A stretch of DNA of 19,736 nt from RGIG6353 sp045594565 (GTDB taxonomy: Bacteria > Bacillota > Clostridia > Oscillospirales > SIG627): positions 1 to 19,736 of the forward strand of contig JAZNYT010000006.1 in the NCBI GenBank assembly GCA_045594565.1. Reading direction: 5' to 3'. The notes beneath the pieces are model-generated. The model searched no databases. It worked only from the letters and a program-made list of their open reading frames with translations, and was not told where the DNA came from. A program made the translations under genes and the position numbers. Below, in pieces: positions 7,768 through 15,119 of the stretch. Each line of letters opens with the position of its first letter. The stretch's first letter is position 1.

Positions 7768-8463
7768 ATGCCGTTTTTTTACTATTACGATATATGGATT
7801 ATACCTGTAATACTCGCCGCTATCTGGTCTATGATTGCAGGGGCGAGAGTCAATTCAACCTTCAAAAAGTTTTCCACCGTTAAAAGCATGAGAGGACTTA
7901 CGGGCGCCGACTGCGCTATGGCGGTGCTGAGAGCAGGCGGTGTGAATGACGTGAGAGTGGAAAGGGTCAGCGGAAGCTTAACCGACCATTTTGACCCCAA
8001 AGCGAAGGTAATAAGGCTTTCTGACTCGGTGTATTCATCAAATTCTATTGCAGCCCTCGGTGTTGCGGCACACGAGGCGGGACATGCCGTACAACACAAC
8101 GTAGGCTATTTCCCCATAAGAGTGAGAGGTGCTATAATACCCATAACACAGCTTGGCTCAAATCTCGCTTTACCTCTCGTTATAATAGGACTAATACTGT
8201 CAGCACCAACACTTGCATATCTGGGAGTTGCTTTCTTTGGACTTTCGGCACTCTTTCAGCTTGTGACACTCCCCGTTGAATTCAATGCATCCCGACGTGC
8301 CATGGAAGCGCTACGCGACGGAAGCATTCTTGCCGACAGTGAGCTTTCGGGCGCAAAGAAGGTGCTTTCCGCCGCCGCTATGACCTACGTTGCGGCTCTC
8401 GCAGTTTCTCTTGCAAACCTTCTTCGTCTTTTTATGATGGTAAACAGAAACCAAAGGAGATAA
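7768..8463 (+). CDS. yugP: YugP-type zinc metallopeptidase, membrane-bound
   Basis: A 231-residue member of the Zn_peptidase_2 (YugP) family of membrane zinc proteases of unknown substrate. The zinc-binding HEAGH motif is at 102-106 within AAHEAGHAVQ. Hydrophobic segments at about 6-24, 120-165 (probably two helices) and 203-223 place it in the membrane. The start follows the fmt stop by one base, with aggaga just upstream, inside the fmt end. Relatives in Clostridia sit in this same position between fmt and rsmB, so the gene is a normal part of the block. Confidence 0.92.
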   Translation: MPFFYYYDIWIIPVILAAIWSMIAGARVNSTFKKFSTVKSMRGLTGADCAMAVLRAGGVNDVRVERVSGSLTDHFDPKAKVIRLSDSVYSSNSIAALGVAAHEAGHAVQHNVGYFPIRVRGAIIPITQLGSNLALPLVIIGLILSAPTLAYLGVAFFGLSALFQLVTLPVEFNASRRAMEALRDGSILADSELSGAKKVLSAAAMTYVAALAVSLANLLRLFMMVNRNQRR

Positions 8464-8470
8464 ATCCCAC

Positions 8471-9751
8471 GTGAAAAATCCAAGGAAGCTTGCCTTTGAC
8501 AGTCTTGTGAGATGTGAAAAGGATGGAAAATATTCAAACCTTGAGGTCGCCTCTCGCATTTCCTCAAATGAGCTTGACCCCCGTGATAAGAGCCTTTATA
8601 CAGCCCTTGTCTACGGCGTTATTGAAAAAAGAATATCTCTTGACGCTCTCATTTCCAAATTTTCCAAAAAGCCGGTTTCGGAAATTGACCGTGAAGCGTT
8701 GGTGGCATTAAGGCTTGGACTTTATCAGATAGCCTTTATGGACAGAATCCCCACCCACTCTGCATGTGACGAGTCGGTGGAGCTTATGAAGCTTTCGGGG
8801 AAAAAGGCGGCAGTGCCCTTTGTCAACGGAATTTTGCGCTCGGCTGTGAGAGAGCGGGATTCCTTCGGCAAAATCTTAAAGGATGCAGGGGAGAGCGCTT
8901 TCTACTCTATGCCCGAGTTTATCATTTCTCTCTGGCGTGAGGGCTACGGCGAGGATATGACGGAAAAGCTACTTTCGGCATTTCAGAAGAAGCCGCCTGT
9001 CACTCTTCGTGTAAATACTCTTAAAATAAGGGCAGAAGACCTTCTTGAAAAGCTTTTGGAAAAGGGAGCAAAGGTTGAAAAGCATTCCTTCGCCGAGAAT
9101 ATCATAATTTTGCTCTCGGGAAGCGTAGAGGAGCTTTACGGCTACAGAGAGGGCTATTTCTTCGTACAGGGAACAGGCTCTTACATGGCGGTAAATGCAC
9201 TTTCGCCAAAGGCGGGTGAGCGTATTATCGACACCTGCGCTTGTCCCGGAGGAAAGAGCTTTTCCGCGGCGTTGGAGATGGAAAACAAGGGAGAGGTTTT
9301 CTCCTTTGACCTACATAAAAACAAGCTTTCTCTCATCGAAAAGGGAGCAGAGCGTCTTGGAGTAGAGATAATCCGCGTAGATGAAAACAATGCAAACACC
9401 CCGCGTACCGAACTTCTCGGCACCGCCGACGGCGTAATATGTGACGTGCCTTGCTCAGGACTCGGTATTATAGCTAAAAAGCCTGATATAAAATATAAGG
9501 ACGAGGAAGACGTAAAAAGGCTTCCTTCGGTACAAAGAAGCATTCTTGGAAATTCCTCTAAATATCTCAAAAACGGAGGCAGACTGGTTTATTCGACCTG
9601 TACCCTCAACCCCGATGAAAACGAGAGAGTAACAAAAGATTTTTTGCAGGAGCACACCGATTTTCACAGAGCAGAGGGTTATCCTGTAACGGTATTTCCC
9701 TTTGACGGATACGAGGACGGCTTCTTTTACGACTTACTTATTAAGGACTAG
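8471..9751 (+). CDS. rsmB: 16S rRNA m5C967 methyltransferase RsmB
   Basis: A 426-residue SAM-dependent methyltransferase that makes 5-methylcytosine at position 967 (E. coli numbering) of 16S rRNA. A NusB-like RNA-binding domain covers about 1-140. The Rossmann methyltransferase domain has motif I DTCACPGGK from 254 and motif IV DVPCSG at 325-330 (Cys328). Motif VI is YSTC at 374-377 (Cys377, the nucleophile by family analogy). It starts at GTG 8471. The aaggag site (8454-8459) overlaps the end of the preceding gene and is 11 bases away, a little long but the only sensible choice. Stop and rlmN start are 2 bases apart. Confidence 0.95.
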   Translation: MKNPRKLAFDSLVRCEKDGKYSNLEVASRISSNELDPRDKSLYTALVYGVIEKRISLDALISKFSKKPVSEIDREALVALRLGLYQIAFMDRIPTHSACDESVELMKLSGKKAAVPFVNGILRSAVRERDSFGKILKDAGESAFYSMPEFIISLWREGYGEDMTEKLLSAFQKKPPVTLRVNTLKIRAEDLLEKLLEKGAKVEKHSFAENIIILLSGSVEELYGYREGYFFVQGTGSYMAVNALSPKAGERIIDTCACPGGKSFSAALEMENKGEVFSFDLHKNKLSLIEKGAERLGVEIIRVDENNANTPRTELLGTADGVICDVPCSGLGIIAKKPDIKYKDEEDVKRLPSVQRSILGNSSKYLKNGGRLVYSTCTLNPDENERVTKDFLQEHTDFHRAEGYPVTVFPFDGYEDGFFYDLLIKD

Positions 9752-9753
9752 AT

Positions 9754-10815
9754 ATGGAAAAAATTGATATAAAAAGCATGACAATAGAAGAAATCCGAGA
9801 GGACCTTGTGACCTTGGGACTCCCGAAATTTCGTGCGGAGCAGATACACAAATGGCTTTTCAACTCTCTTGTCACCGACTTCCATAAGATGACCAATATC
9901 CCTAAAGCCTTACAGGATACTTTGGCAGAAAGATACGAGATAACCGCACCGAAAATTGTGTCAAAGCTTGTGTCAAAGCTTGACGGCACCGAGAAATATC
10001 TCCTTGCACTTTCCGACGGTAACATTATCGAAACGGTGCTTATGAGATACGAGCACGGAAACAGTGTCTGCGTTTCGACGCAGGTGGGGTGCAGAATGGG
10101 ATGCGCCTTTTGCGCATCTACCAAAAACGGATTTGTAAGAGGACTGAAGCCGTCGGAGATACTTTCCGAGATAGAAACCGTTACCCGTGAGCATATGGGG
10201 GACAGTGAGCCATTCCGAGTTTCGAATATCGTTCTTATGGGAATAGGCGAGCCCCTTGACAACTATGATAACGTGATAAGATTTTTACACCTTGTGAACG
10301 ACGATAAGGGACTCGGCATAGGCTACAGACATATTTCTCTTTCTACCTGCGGTCTGGTGGACGGAATTTTGAGACTTGCCAAGGAGGAGCTTCCCATAAC
10401 GCTCTCTATATCTCTTCACGCTCCCAACGACGAAATAAGAAGCAAGACTATGCCGATAAATCGCCGTTATAACATAGAAACGCTGCTTCAGGCGTGCCGT
10501 GAATATCAGAAGATATGTGGAAGGAGAATAAGCTTTGAATACGCTCTCATTTCCGGGGTGAACGACTCTCCCGAACATGCAAAGGAGCTGGCTTCAAGGC
10601 TCCGTGGCATAATGTGTCACGTAAATCTCATTCCTGTTAATGCAATTCGTGAAAAAAATTTCAAAAAATCAACAAAAAACGACATAATTCTCTTTACAAA
10701 TACTCTGAAAAATTGTAAAATAAATGCGACGGTACGCAGAAAGCTCGGCTCGGATATAGATGCCGCCTGCGGACAGCTCAGAAACGACCATATAAAAGAA
10801 ACTGAAAAGATATAA
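9754..10815 (+). CDS. rlmN: Dual-specificity RNA methyltransferase RlmN
   Basis: A radical SAM enzyme that installs 2-methyladenosine on 23S rRNA A2503 and tRNA A37 by a methyl-cysteine mechanism. The 353 residues include the [4Fe-4S]-binding CxxxCxxC at Cys113, Cys117 and Cys120 (GCRMGCAFC). The C-terminal Cys339 in DAACGQLR is the methyl-carrying cysteine by comparison with E. coli. The GEP motif (MGIGEPLDN) near 164-172 contacts SAM. The N-terminal helical domain EIREDLVTLGLPKFRAEQI is typical. Start ATG 9754 uses aagga (9743-9747) in the tail of rsmB. Oxygen sensitivity of the cluster fits an anaerobe. Confidence 0.97.
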   Translation: MEKIDIKSMTIEEIREDLVTLGLPKFRAEQIHKWLFNSLVTDFHKMTNIPKALQDTLAERYEITAPKIVSKLVSKLDGTEKYLLALSDGNIIETVLMRYEHGNSVCVSTQVGCRMGCAFCASTKNGFVRGLKPSEILSEIETVTREHMGDSEPFRVSNIVLMGIGEPLDNYDNVIRFLHLVNDDKGLGIGYRHISLSTCGLVDGILRLAKEELPITLSISLHAPNDEIRSKTMPINRRYNIETLLQACREYQKICGRRISFEYALISGVNDSPEHAKELASRLRGIMCHVNLIPVNAIREKNFKKSTKNDIILFTNTLKNCKINATVRRKLGSDIDAACGQLRNDHIKETEKI

Positions 10816-10830
10816 GAAAGGAGGATGGGT

Positions 10831-11586
10831 ATGCAGATTTTCGGTACCAGTGACGTAGGAAAGAAAAGAAGTCTTAACGAGGACAATTTCAGCGTAGAAA
10901 ATTATGACGGAATAGTAGTGGCGCTCGTTTGCGACGGAATGGGCGGCGCACAGGCAGGCGAGGTAGCGAGCCGTATAGCCTGCAAAAGATTTTCAGAGAG
11001 CATAATGCCCATACTCCGCAAGATAAAAGAAAGCGTTACGGACAGAGCGGAGTTCATAATCTCGGTTGACAGAGCCATATATGAGGCGACCGACCTTTCT
11101 AACACCGAGGTCTTCAAGAAATCCTCTTCCGACAAAAAGCTTTCGGGAATGGGTACAACACTGTCGGGATGTGTCATAGTGAACGATATTCTCTGGACCT
11201 TCAATATAGGAGACAGCAGAGTGTACCACATAACCGAGGATAGGTCCGAACAGCTTACAGTTGACCATTCATTTGTACAGGCACTTCTCGATGCCGGTAA
11301 GATTACCGAGGAGGAGGCGCAAAGCCACCCCAATCGCAACGTTATTATGAGAGCGCTTGGAATATCCCGCGACGTTGTTTGCGACGTTTGCCATATGGAC
11401 CTTGAGTCGGGATATTACCTTATTTGCAGCGACGGACTTTCCAACTATTTTGACGAGGATTATTTTATAAAAACCGTCACCTCGGGAAAACCTATTTCCG
11501 AGAAGGTGGAAAGACTTGTGTCCTACGCCAACCGTTCGGGCGGCTCGGATAACATAACTGCGGTGCTTATAGATACCGAGAAGTGA
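10831..11586 (+). CDS. stp: PP2C-type protein phosphatase (Stp/PrpC)
   Basis: A Mg/Mn-dependent Ser/Thr phosphatase that reverses phosphorylation by the adjacent PASTA kinase. The 251 residues include all core motifs: D8-x-G10 and R13-xx-NED (16-18), CDGMGG (34-39) with metal ligand Asp35, GDSR (127-130), SDGL (200-203) with Asp201, and GGSDN (237-241) with Asp240. An in-frame ATG at 10825 abuts GGAGG (10820-10824) and cannot be used; the ATG at 10831 is 6 bases from that site and gives the usual MQIFGTSDVG start. It ends 16 bases before the kinase start. Confidence 0.95.
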   Translation: MQIFGTSDVGKKRSLNEDNFSVENYDGIVVALVCDGMGGAQAGEVASRIACKRFSESIMPILRKIKESVTDRAEFIISVDRAIYEATDLSNTEVFKKSSSDKKLSGMGTTLSGCVIVNDILWTFNIGDSRVYHITEDRSEQLTVDHSFVQALLDAGKITEEEAQSHPNRNVIMRALGISRDVVCDVCHMDLESGYYLICSDGLSNYFDEDYFIKTVTSGKPISEKVERLVSYANRSGGSDNITAVLIDTEK

Positions 11587-11602
11587 AAGCGTGGAGGAAA
11601 AA

Positions 11603-13681
11603 ATGAGTACAAACGATAAATTCGATGCCCTCATCGGACAAGTTATAGACGACAGATACAAGATACTTTCCGTTGTAGGTATCGGCGGAATGTCGGTAGT
11701 CTTTAAGGCAGAGGACACAAAGGAAAAAAGAGTTGTTGCGTTAAAGGTTTTAAACGAGGTTACCGACGGTGACAGTCAGGCAGTAAAGAGATTCATTAAC
11801 GAATCACGTGCTATCTCGATGCTCTCTCACGAAAACATAGTAAAGGTTTACGATATGTCTCTTAAGGACGACCTTAAATATATCGTAATGGAGCTTGTTG
11901 ACGGAAAGACACTTAAAGAGTATATGGCGGAGAGAAACAACTGCCTCCCCTTTGAGGAGACTGTAAACTTTATAGAGCAGATACTTCTCGCCTTGGAGCA
12001 TGCACACGAAAAGGGCGTTATACACCGCGACATAAAGCCTCACAATATGATAGTGCTTCCCGACGGAAAGCTTAAGGTTACCGATTTCGGCATTGCTAAA
12101 GCACCCGGAGGAGATACTATCTCAATGACCGATAAGGCTCTCGGCACCGTTTACTATATCAGCCCCGAGCAGGCAAGCGGTAAGCCCACAGGCACATATT
12201 CCGATATATATTCGGTGGGAATAATGCTTTACGAGATGGCAACCGGTAAGCTTCCCTTTGATGCAGATACACCTGTATCGGTAGCTATGAAGCAGATAAG
12301 CGACGAGCCTCAGAAGCCCCGTGAGATAGCCCCCTCGCTTCCCGAGGGAATAGAGCAGATTATTCTCAAGGCGATATCCAAAAATCCCGAAAACAGATTT
12401 AAGTCTGCACGCTCAATGCTTCGTGCCGTTCGTATACTCAAGGAAAACCCAATGGTAGTCTTTGAGGTGAAGGAAGAGAGCGCGTCGAAAGGCGGAAAAA
12501 CAGTGGCACAGAATAAAAAGAAACCCTATCGCAAGCCTGCACAGAAGACTGCAGGCAAGCCTGCGAAGGTTACCTTCTTCCCAATAATACTCGGTATAGT
12601 TATGGCGTTCTTCTCGGTACTCGTTATTTCTGCGATAGTTGTTATAATGGGACTCTTCAGAGCAGGTACGAGCAGCGGAGATGACGTAATATATGCCGAA
12701 GTCCCCGACCTTGTGGGGTTGGTATACGAGGAAGAAATGAATGAGAAATATCTTGAGGATCACTTCAAGATAGAGGTAGTCTGGGCAGACAGACTCAACG
12801 ACTCCTACGGCTACGGCGAGATATACAATACAAAGCCTTCTGCAGGCGAGGTAAAGAAGATAAAGAACTCAACGGGTACCACCGACCTTATCCTTTACGT
12901 TAACCCTCTTGAGGGAAGTGCCCTCTTTGCAGATTACACCATAATGACAGAGGCAGCGGCAAAGATTGCCCTTCGAAATCATGGCTTCAACAACGTTACT
13001 GTAGTGAAGTCGTCCCACGATACAGTTCTTTCGGGCTACGTATACGACACATATCCCAAGGAAGGACAGATGGCATCCAAGGACGATGAAATAACCCTTT
13101 ACGTCAGCACCGGTAAGAAGCTTCAGAACGTAATTGCAATGCCCGACCTTGTTGGTAAGACTAAGGGACAGGCTATGATAGACCTCAAGGACTTTGAGGT
13201 GGAGTTTATAACCGTTTCAAATTCCTCGGCAGTAGGTACGGTAGTAAAGCAAAGCGTTACTCCCTTTACCGTAATTTCTCCCAAGTTCTGCGACAAGATT
13301 ACTCTTTTTGTCAGCGACGGCAACGGCAATACGGGACTTGATACCGACAGCCTTTACCTCTATATGCCGAATCTTGAGGGCAAGGAGCTTTCAGCCGCAT
13401 CTGTTGAGCTTGAAAAGTTCATTTCAAACGGAATAAAGGTAGTTTATAAGCCCTCCGAGGAATCGGCGGAAATAGGTATTATCGTATCTCAGAGCCTTGA
13501 AGCAGGCAGTAAGATAATGGTAAACTATTCGGGCGAAATCGTTATCTACTACGGAACGGGAATAAAGGAGCCCGACGTACCCGACGAGCCTGACGAGCCC
13601 GACGTACCCGTCGAGCCCGAAACACCTGATTTGCCCGATGAGCCTGAAAAGCCTCAGGGCGGACCAATAGTAATAGTATAA
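11603..13681 (+). CDS. prkC: PASTA-domain Ser/Thr kinase (PrkC/StkP/PknB type)
   Basis: A membrane receptor kinase that senses peptidoglycan fragments or lipid II and controls cell-wall growth, division or dormancy exit in Gram-positives. The 692 residues comprise a kinase domain at about 19-280: glycine loop GIGGMS 26-31, Lys48, HRDIKPHN 141-148, DFG 161-163, SPEQ 187-190. A basic linker (295-323) precedes one membrane helix (about 324-352). Four PASTA units follow, near 364-436, 440-504, 511-572 and 586-652. The tail (655-688) is a Pro/Asp/Glu repeat. The GTG at 11591 precedes the GGAGG site (11593-11597), so the ATG at 11603 is the start. It is last in the operon and paired with stp. Confidence 0.95.
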   Translation: MSTNDKFDALIGQVIDDRYKILSVVGIGGMSVVFKAEDTKEKRVVALKVLNEVTDGDSQAVKRFINESRAISMLSHENIVKVYDMSLKDDLKYIVMELVDGKTLKEYMAERNNCLPFEETVNFIEQILLALEHAHEKGVIHRDIKPHNMIVLPDGKLKVTDFGIAKAPGGDTISMTDKALGTVYYISPEQASGKPTGTYSDIYSVGIMLYEMATGKLPFDADTPVSVAMKQISDEPQKPREIAPSLPEGIEQIILKAISKNPENRFKSARSMLRAVRILKENPMVVFEVKEESASKGGKTVAQNKKKPYRKPAQKTAGKPAKVTFFPIILGIVMAFFSVLVISAIVVIMGLFRAGTSSGDDVIYAEVPDLVGLVYEEEMNEKYLEDHFKIEVVWADRLNDSYGYGEIYNTKPSAGEVKKIKNSTGTTDLILYVNPLEGSALFADYTIMTEAAAKIALRNHGFNNVTVVKSSHDTVLSGYVYDTYPKEGQMASKDDEITLYVSTGKKLQNVIAMPDLVGKTKGQAMIDLKDFEVEFITVSNSSAVGTVVKQSVTPFTVISPKFCDKITLFVSDGNGNTGLDTDSLYLYMPNLEGKELSAASVELEKFISNGIKVVYKPSEESAEIGIIVSQSLEAGSKIMVNYSGEIVIYYGTGIKEPDVPDEPDEPDVPVEPETPDLPDEPEKPQGGPIVIV

Positions 13682-13683
13682 AA

Positions 13684-13700
13684 AGCGGCGAGCCGCCGCT
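13684..13700 (-). terminator. GC-rich hairpin, intrinsic terminator when read on the minus strand
   Basis: The stem agcggcg/cgccgct (13684-13690 and 13694-13700) has a 3-base loop and lies 2 bases after the prkC stop codon. No T run follows on the + strand, but on the minus strand the stem runs directly into TTTT (13683-13680). It therefore looks like a terminator for leftward transcription, or simply a mRNA 3'-end stabiliser for prkC. Confidence 0.55.
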
Positions 13701-13707
13701 GGCATAT

Positions 13708-13756
13708 CTCGCCTATCGTTCATGATTTCTTTAACTGAACGAAGCAAAACGGCGAG
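13708..13756. repeat. Nested inverted repeat in the prkC-rsgA spacer
   Basis: The outer arms ctcgcc (13708-13713) and ggcgag (13751-13756) enclose the inner arms cgttca (13717-13722) and tgaacg (13736-13741), forming a two-tier stem with an asymmetric bulge. Nothing here codes. It sits between the GC-rich hairpin and the rsgA-proximal terminator and could fold on either strand. Confidence 0.6.
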
Positions 13757-13783
13757 GCTGATTTAATGCAATTTTTAGTATAT

Positions 13784-13810
13784 AAAAAGAGGGGAGCTTC
13801 CCCTCTTTTT
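13784..13810 (+). terminator. Terminator immediately upstream of rsgA
   Basis: Arms aaaaagagggg (13784-13794) and cccctcttttt (13800-13810) with loop agctt form a perfect 11-bp stem ending in a T run, functional in either direction. It should end the priA-prkC transcript. The rsgA ribosome binding site begins 4 bases later, and I see no promoter between the hairpin and the start codon. Confidence 0.9.
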
Positions 13811-13823
13811 AATAAAGGAGATT

Positions 13824-14726
13824 ATGAATAACCTAGGAAAAATTTTAAGCTGTGTCGGAGGAATATATACCGTAAAATGCGGTGAAACTCTTTATGAATG
13901 CTATGCCAAGGGTTCTTTCCGACATGACGGACTCACTCCTATGGCAGGGGACGAGGTCGAATTTGATACCGATGAAAAGGGTATGGGCTTCATCACAAAG
14001 GTGCTTGAGCGAAAGAATTTTCTCATTCGTCCCGAGGTTGCAAACATCGGTGTCATGTTCATGGTCTTCGCACTTCATTCTCCCGACCCGAATTTTCTTG
14101 CCATCGATAAGCTTACAGCTCTTGCCGAGCATTCGGGAATTGAGTCGGTTATAGTATTCAATAAGCGCGATATTGCAGACGATGGATTTGTACGTGAGAT
14201 TACCGATATATACGAGAGGGCAGGCTATCCTGTAATAGTTCTTTCCGCATCAGAAAACACAAGTGAGGTCAGAGAAAAGCTTTATCCCTTTGCCAAGGGC
14301 AAGGTGGCAGTTTTCACAGGCCCCTCGGGAGTTGGAAAAAGCACTATCATAAACGCCCTTTATCCAACCCTTTCTCTCGAAACGGGAAAGATAAGTGAAA
14401 AGAACAGAAGAGGAAAGAATACCACCCGTACAACTACTCTCTATCCCGTGGACGATGGAGGTACATACCTTGTGGATACTCCGGGCTTTACACTTCTTGA
14501 TTTTGACCGCTTTCGTTTTATGAAAAAGGAGGAGCTTGTTTATGCTTTCCGTGAATATGCACCCCTAGCTCTTGACTGCAGATATACAAAGTGCACTCAC
14601 ACCAAGGAGGAAGGCTGCAAGATTCTGGAGAAGATAAATGACGGAACACTTCCCAAGACCCGTCACGAAAGCTTTCTTTCTCTTTGGGAAATACTCAAAA
14701 ACCACAAGGATTGGGAAAAGAATTAA
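13824..14726 (+). CDS. rsgA: Ribosome small subunit-dependent GTPase RsgA
   Basis: A circularly permuted GTPase that helps late maturation of the 30S subunit; about 300 residues, as expected. An OB-fold RNA-binding domain occupies about 1-70. The permuted G motifs come as NKRD (G4, 113-116), the P-loop GPSGVGKST (166-174), the switch TTRTTTLY (200-207) and DTPG (G3, 218-221). The zinc site is Cys252, Cys257, His259 and Cys265. Start ATG 13824 has aaaggag (13814-13820). In many Firmicutes rpe and thiN follow; they are absent here. Transcription probably depends on readthrough of the terminator just upstream, or on a promoter I cannot see. Confidence 0.96.
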   Translation: MNNLGKILSCVGGIYTVKCGETLYECYAKGSFRHDGLTPMAGDEVEFDTDEKGMGFITKVLERKNFLIRPEVANIGVMFMVFALHSPDPNFLAIDKLTALAEHSGIESVIVFNKRDIADDGFVREITDIYERAGYPVIVLSASENTSEVREKLYPFAKGKVAVFTGPSGVGKSTIINALYPTLSLETGKISEKNRRGKNTTRTTTLYPVDDGGTYLVDTPGFTLLDFDRFRFMKKEELVYAFREYAPLALDCRYTKCTHTKEEGCKILEKINDGTLPKTRHESFLSLWEILKNHKDWEKN

Positions 14727-14734
14727 AAAAAGTC

Positions 14735-14763
14735 TTGACAAAAGAAGAGTTATAGTGTAAAAT
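14735..14763 (+). promoter_or_regulatory. Promoter of the ylxM-ffh-rpsP-khpA operon
   Basis: Consensus -35 TTGACA (14735-14740), 17-nt spacer and -10 TAAAAT (14758-14763). Expected transcription start is about 14770, exactly where the ggtgtaaa/tttacacc inverted repeat begins. It lies 8 bases after the rsgA stop codon with no terminator between. Confidence 0.85.
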
Positions 14764-14769
14764 ATGCAA

Positions 14770-14794
14770 GGTGTAAAGAAAAAATATTTACACC
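14770..14794. promoter_or_regulatory. Inverted repeat at the ylxM transcription start
   Basis: An 8-bp perfect dyad, ggtgtaaa (14770-14777) and tttacacc (14787-14794), with a 9-base A-rich loop. It starts at the predicted +1 and ends just before the ribosome binding site. As RNA it would be a 5'-terminal stem-loop; as DNA it is placed like a repressor operator. Confidence 0.65.
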
Positions 14795-14807
14795 CATGGA
14801 GAGAACA

Positions 14808-15107
14808 GTGAAAGAAAAAGATTTTTCGGTCTGCCTGTTATATGATATATACGCACCGCTGATAAGTGAAAAGAAGCGGACGGTGTTCGAGCTTTCCTTT
14901 TGGGAGGATATGTCGCTGTCCGAGATTGCGGAGCATACGGGCACTACCCGTCAGGGTGTCCGAGAGCTTATAAAGAGAACCCTTGATGAGCTCGAAAGTC
15001 TTGAAAGTCTTATGCACTTAAAGGAGATAAAAGAAAAGCTTCTTGAGGTGGCAGATATAACAGATGACAAGGACGCCGCCGAAAAGATTAGAAGCCTTTT
15101 AGCGTAA
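14808..15107 (+). CDS. ylxM: YlxM family helix-turn-helix protein of the SRP operon
   Basis: A small (99 residues) protein cotranscribed with ffh in Firmicutes; in streptococci it modulates SRP GTPase activity. It looks like the DNA-binding region 4 of a sigma factor, with a helix-turn-helix at about 36-57 (SLSEIAEHTGTTRQGVREL). The start is taken as GTG 14808, which has ggag (14798-14801) 6 bases upstream and yields MKEKDFSVCLLYDIY, matching the usual family N-terminus. The alternative ATG at 14796 abuts the hairpin and has no binding site. The stop codon is inside the ribosome binding site of ffh. Confidence 0.9.
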   Translation: MKEKDFSVCLLYDIYAPLISEKKRTVFELSFWEDMSLSEIAEHTGTTRQGVRELIKRTLDELESLESLMHLKEIKEKLLEVADITDDKDAAEKIRSLLA

Positions 15108-15119
15108 AGGAGGGAGCTT

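Noticed and set aside
13682..13823. A known riboswitch in the prkC-rsgA spacer
   Set aside because: I could not match the stems to any riboswitch core I know; the hairpins alone are not enough.
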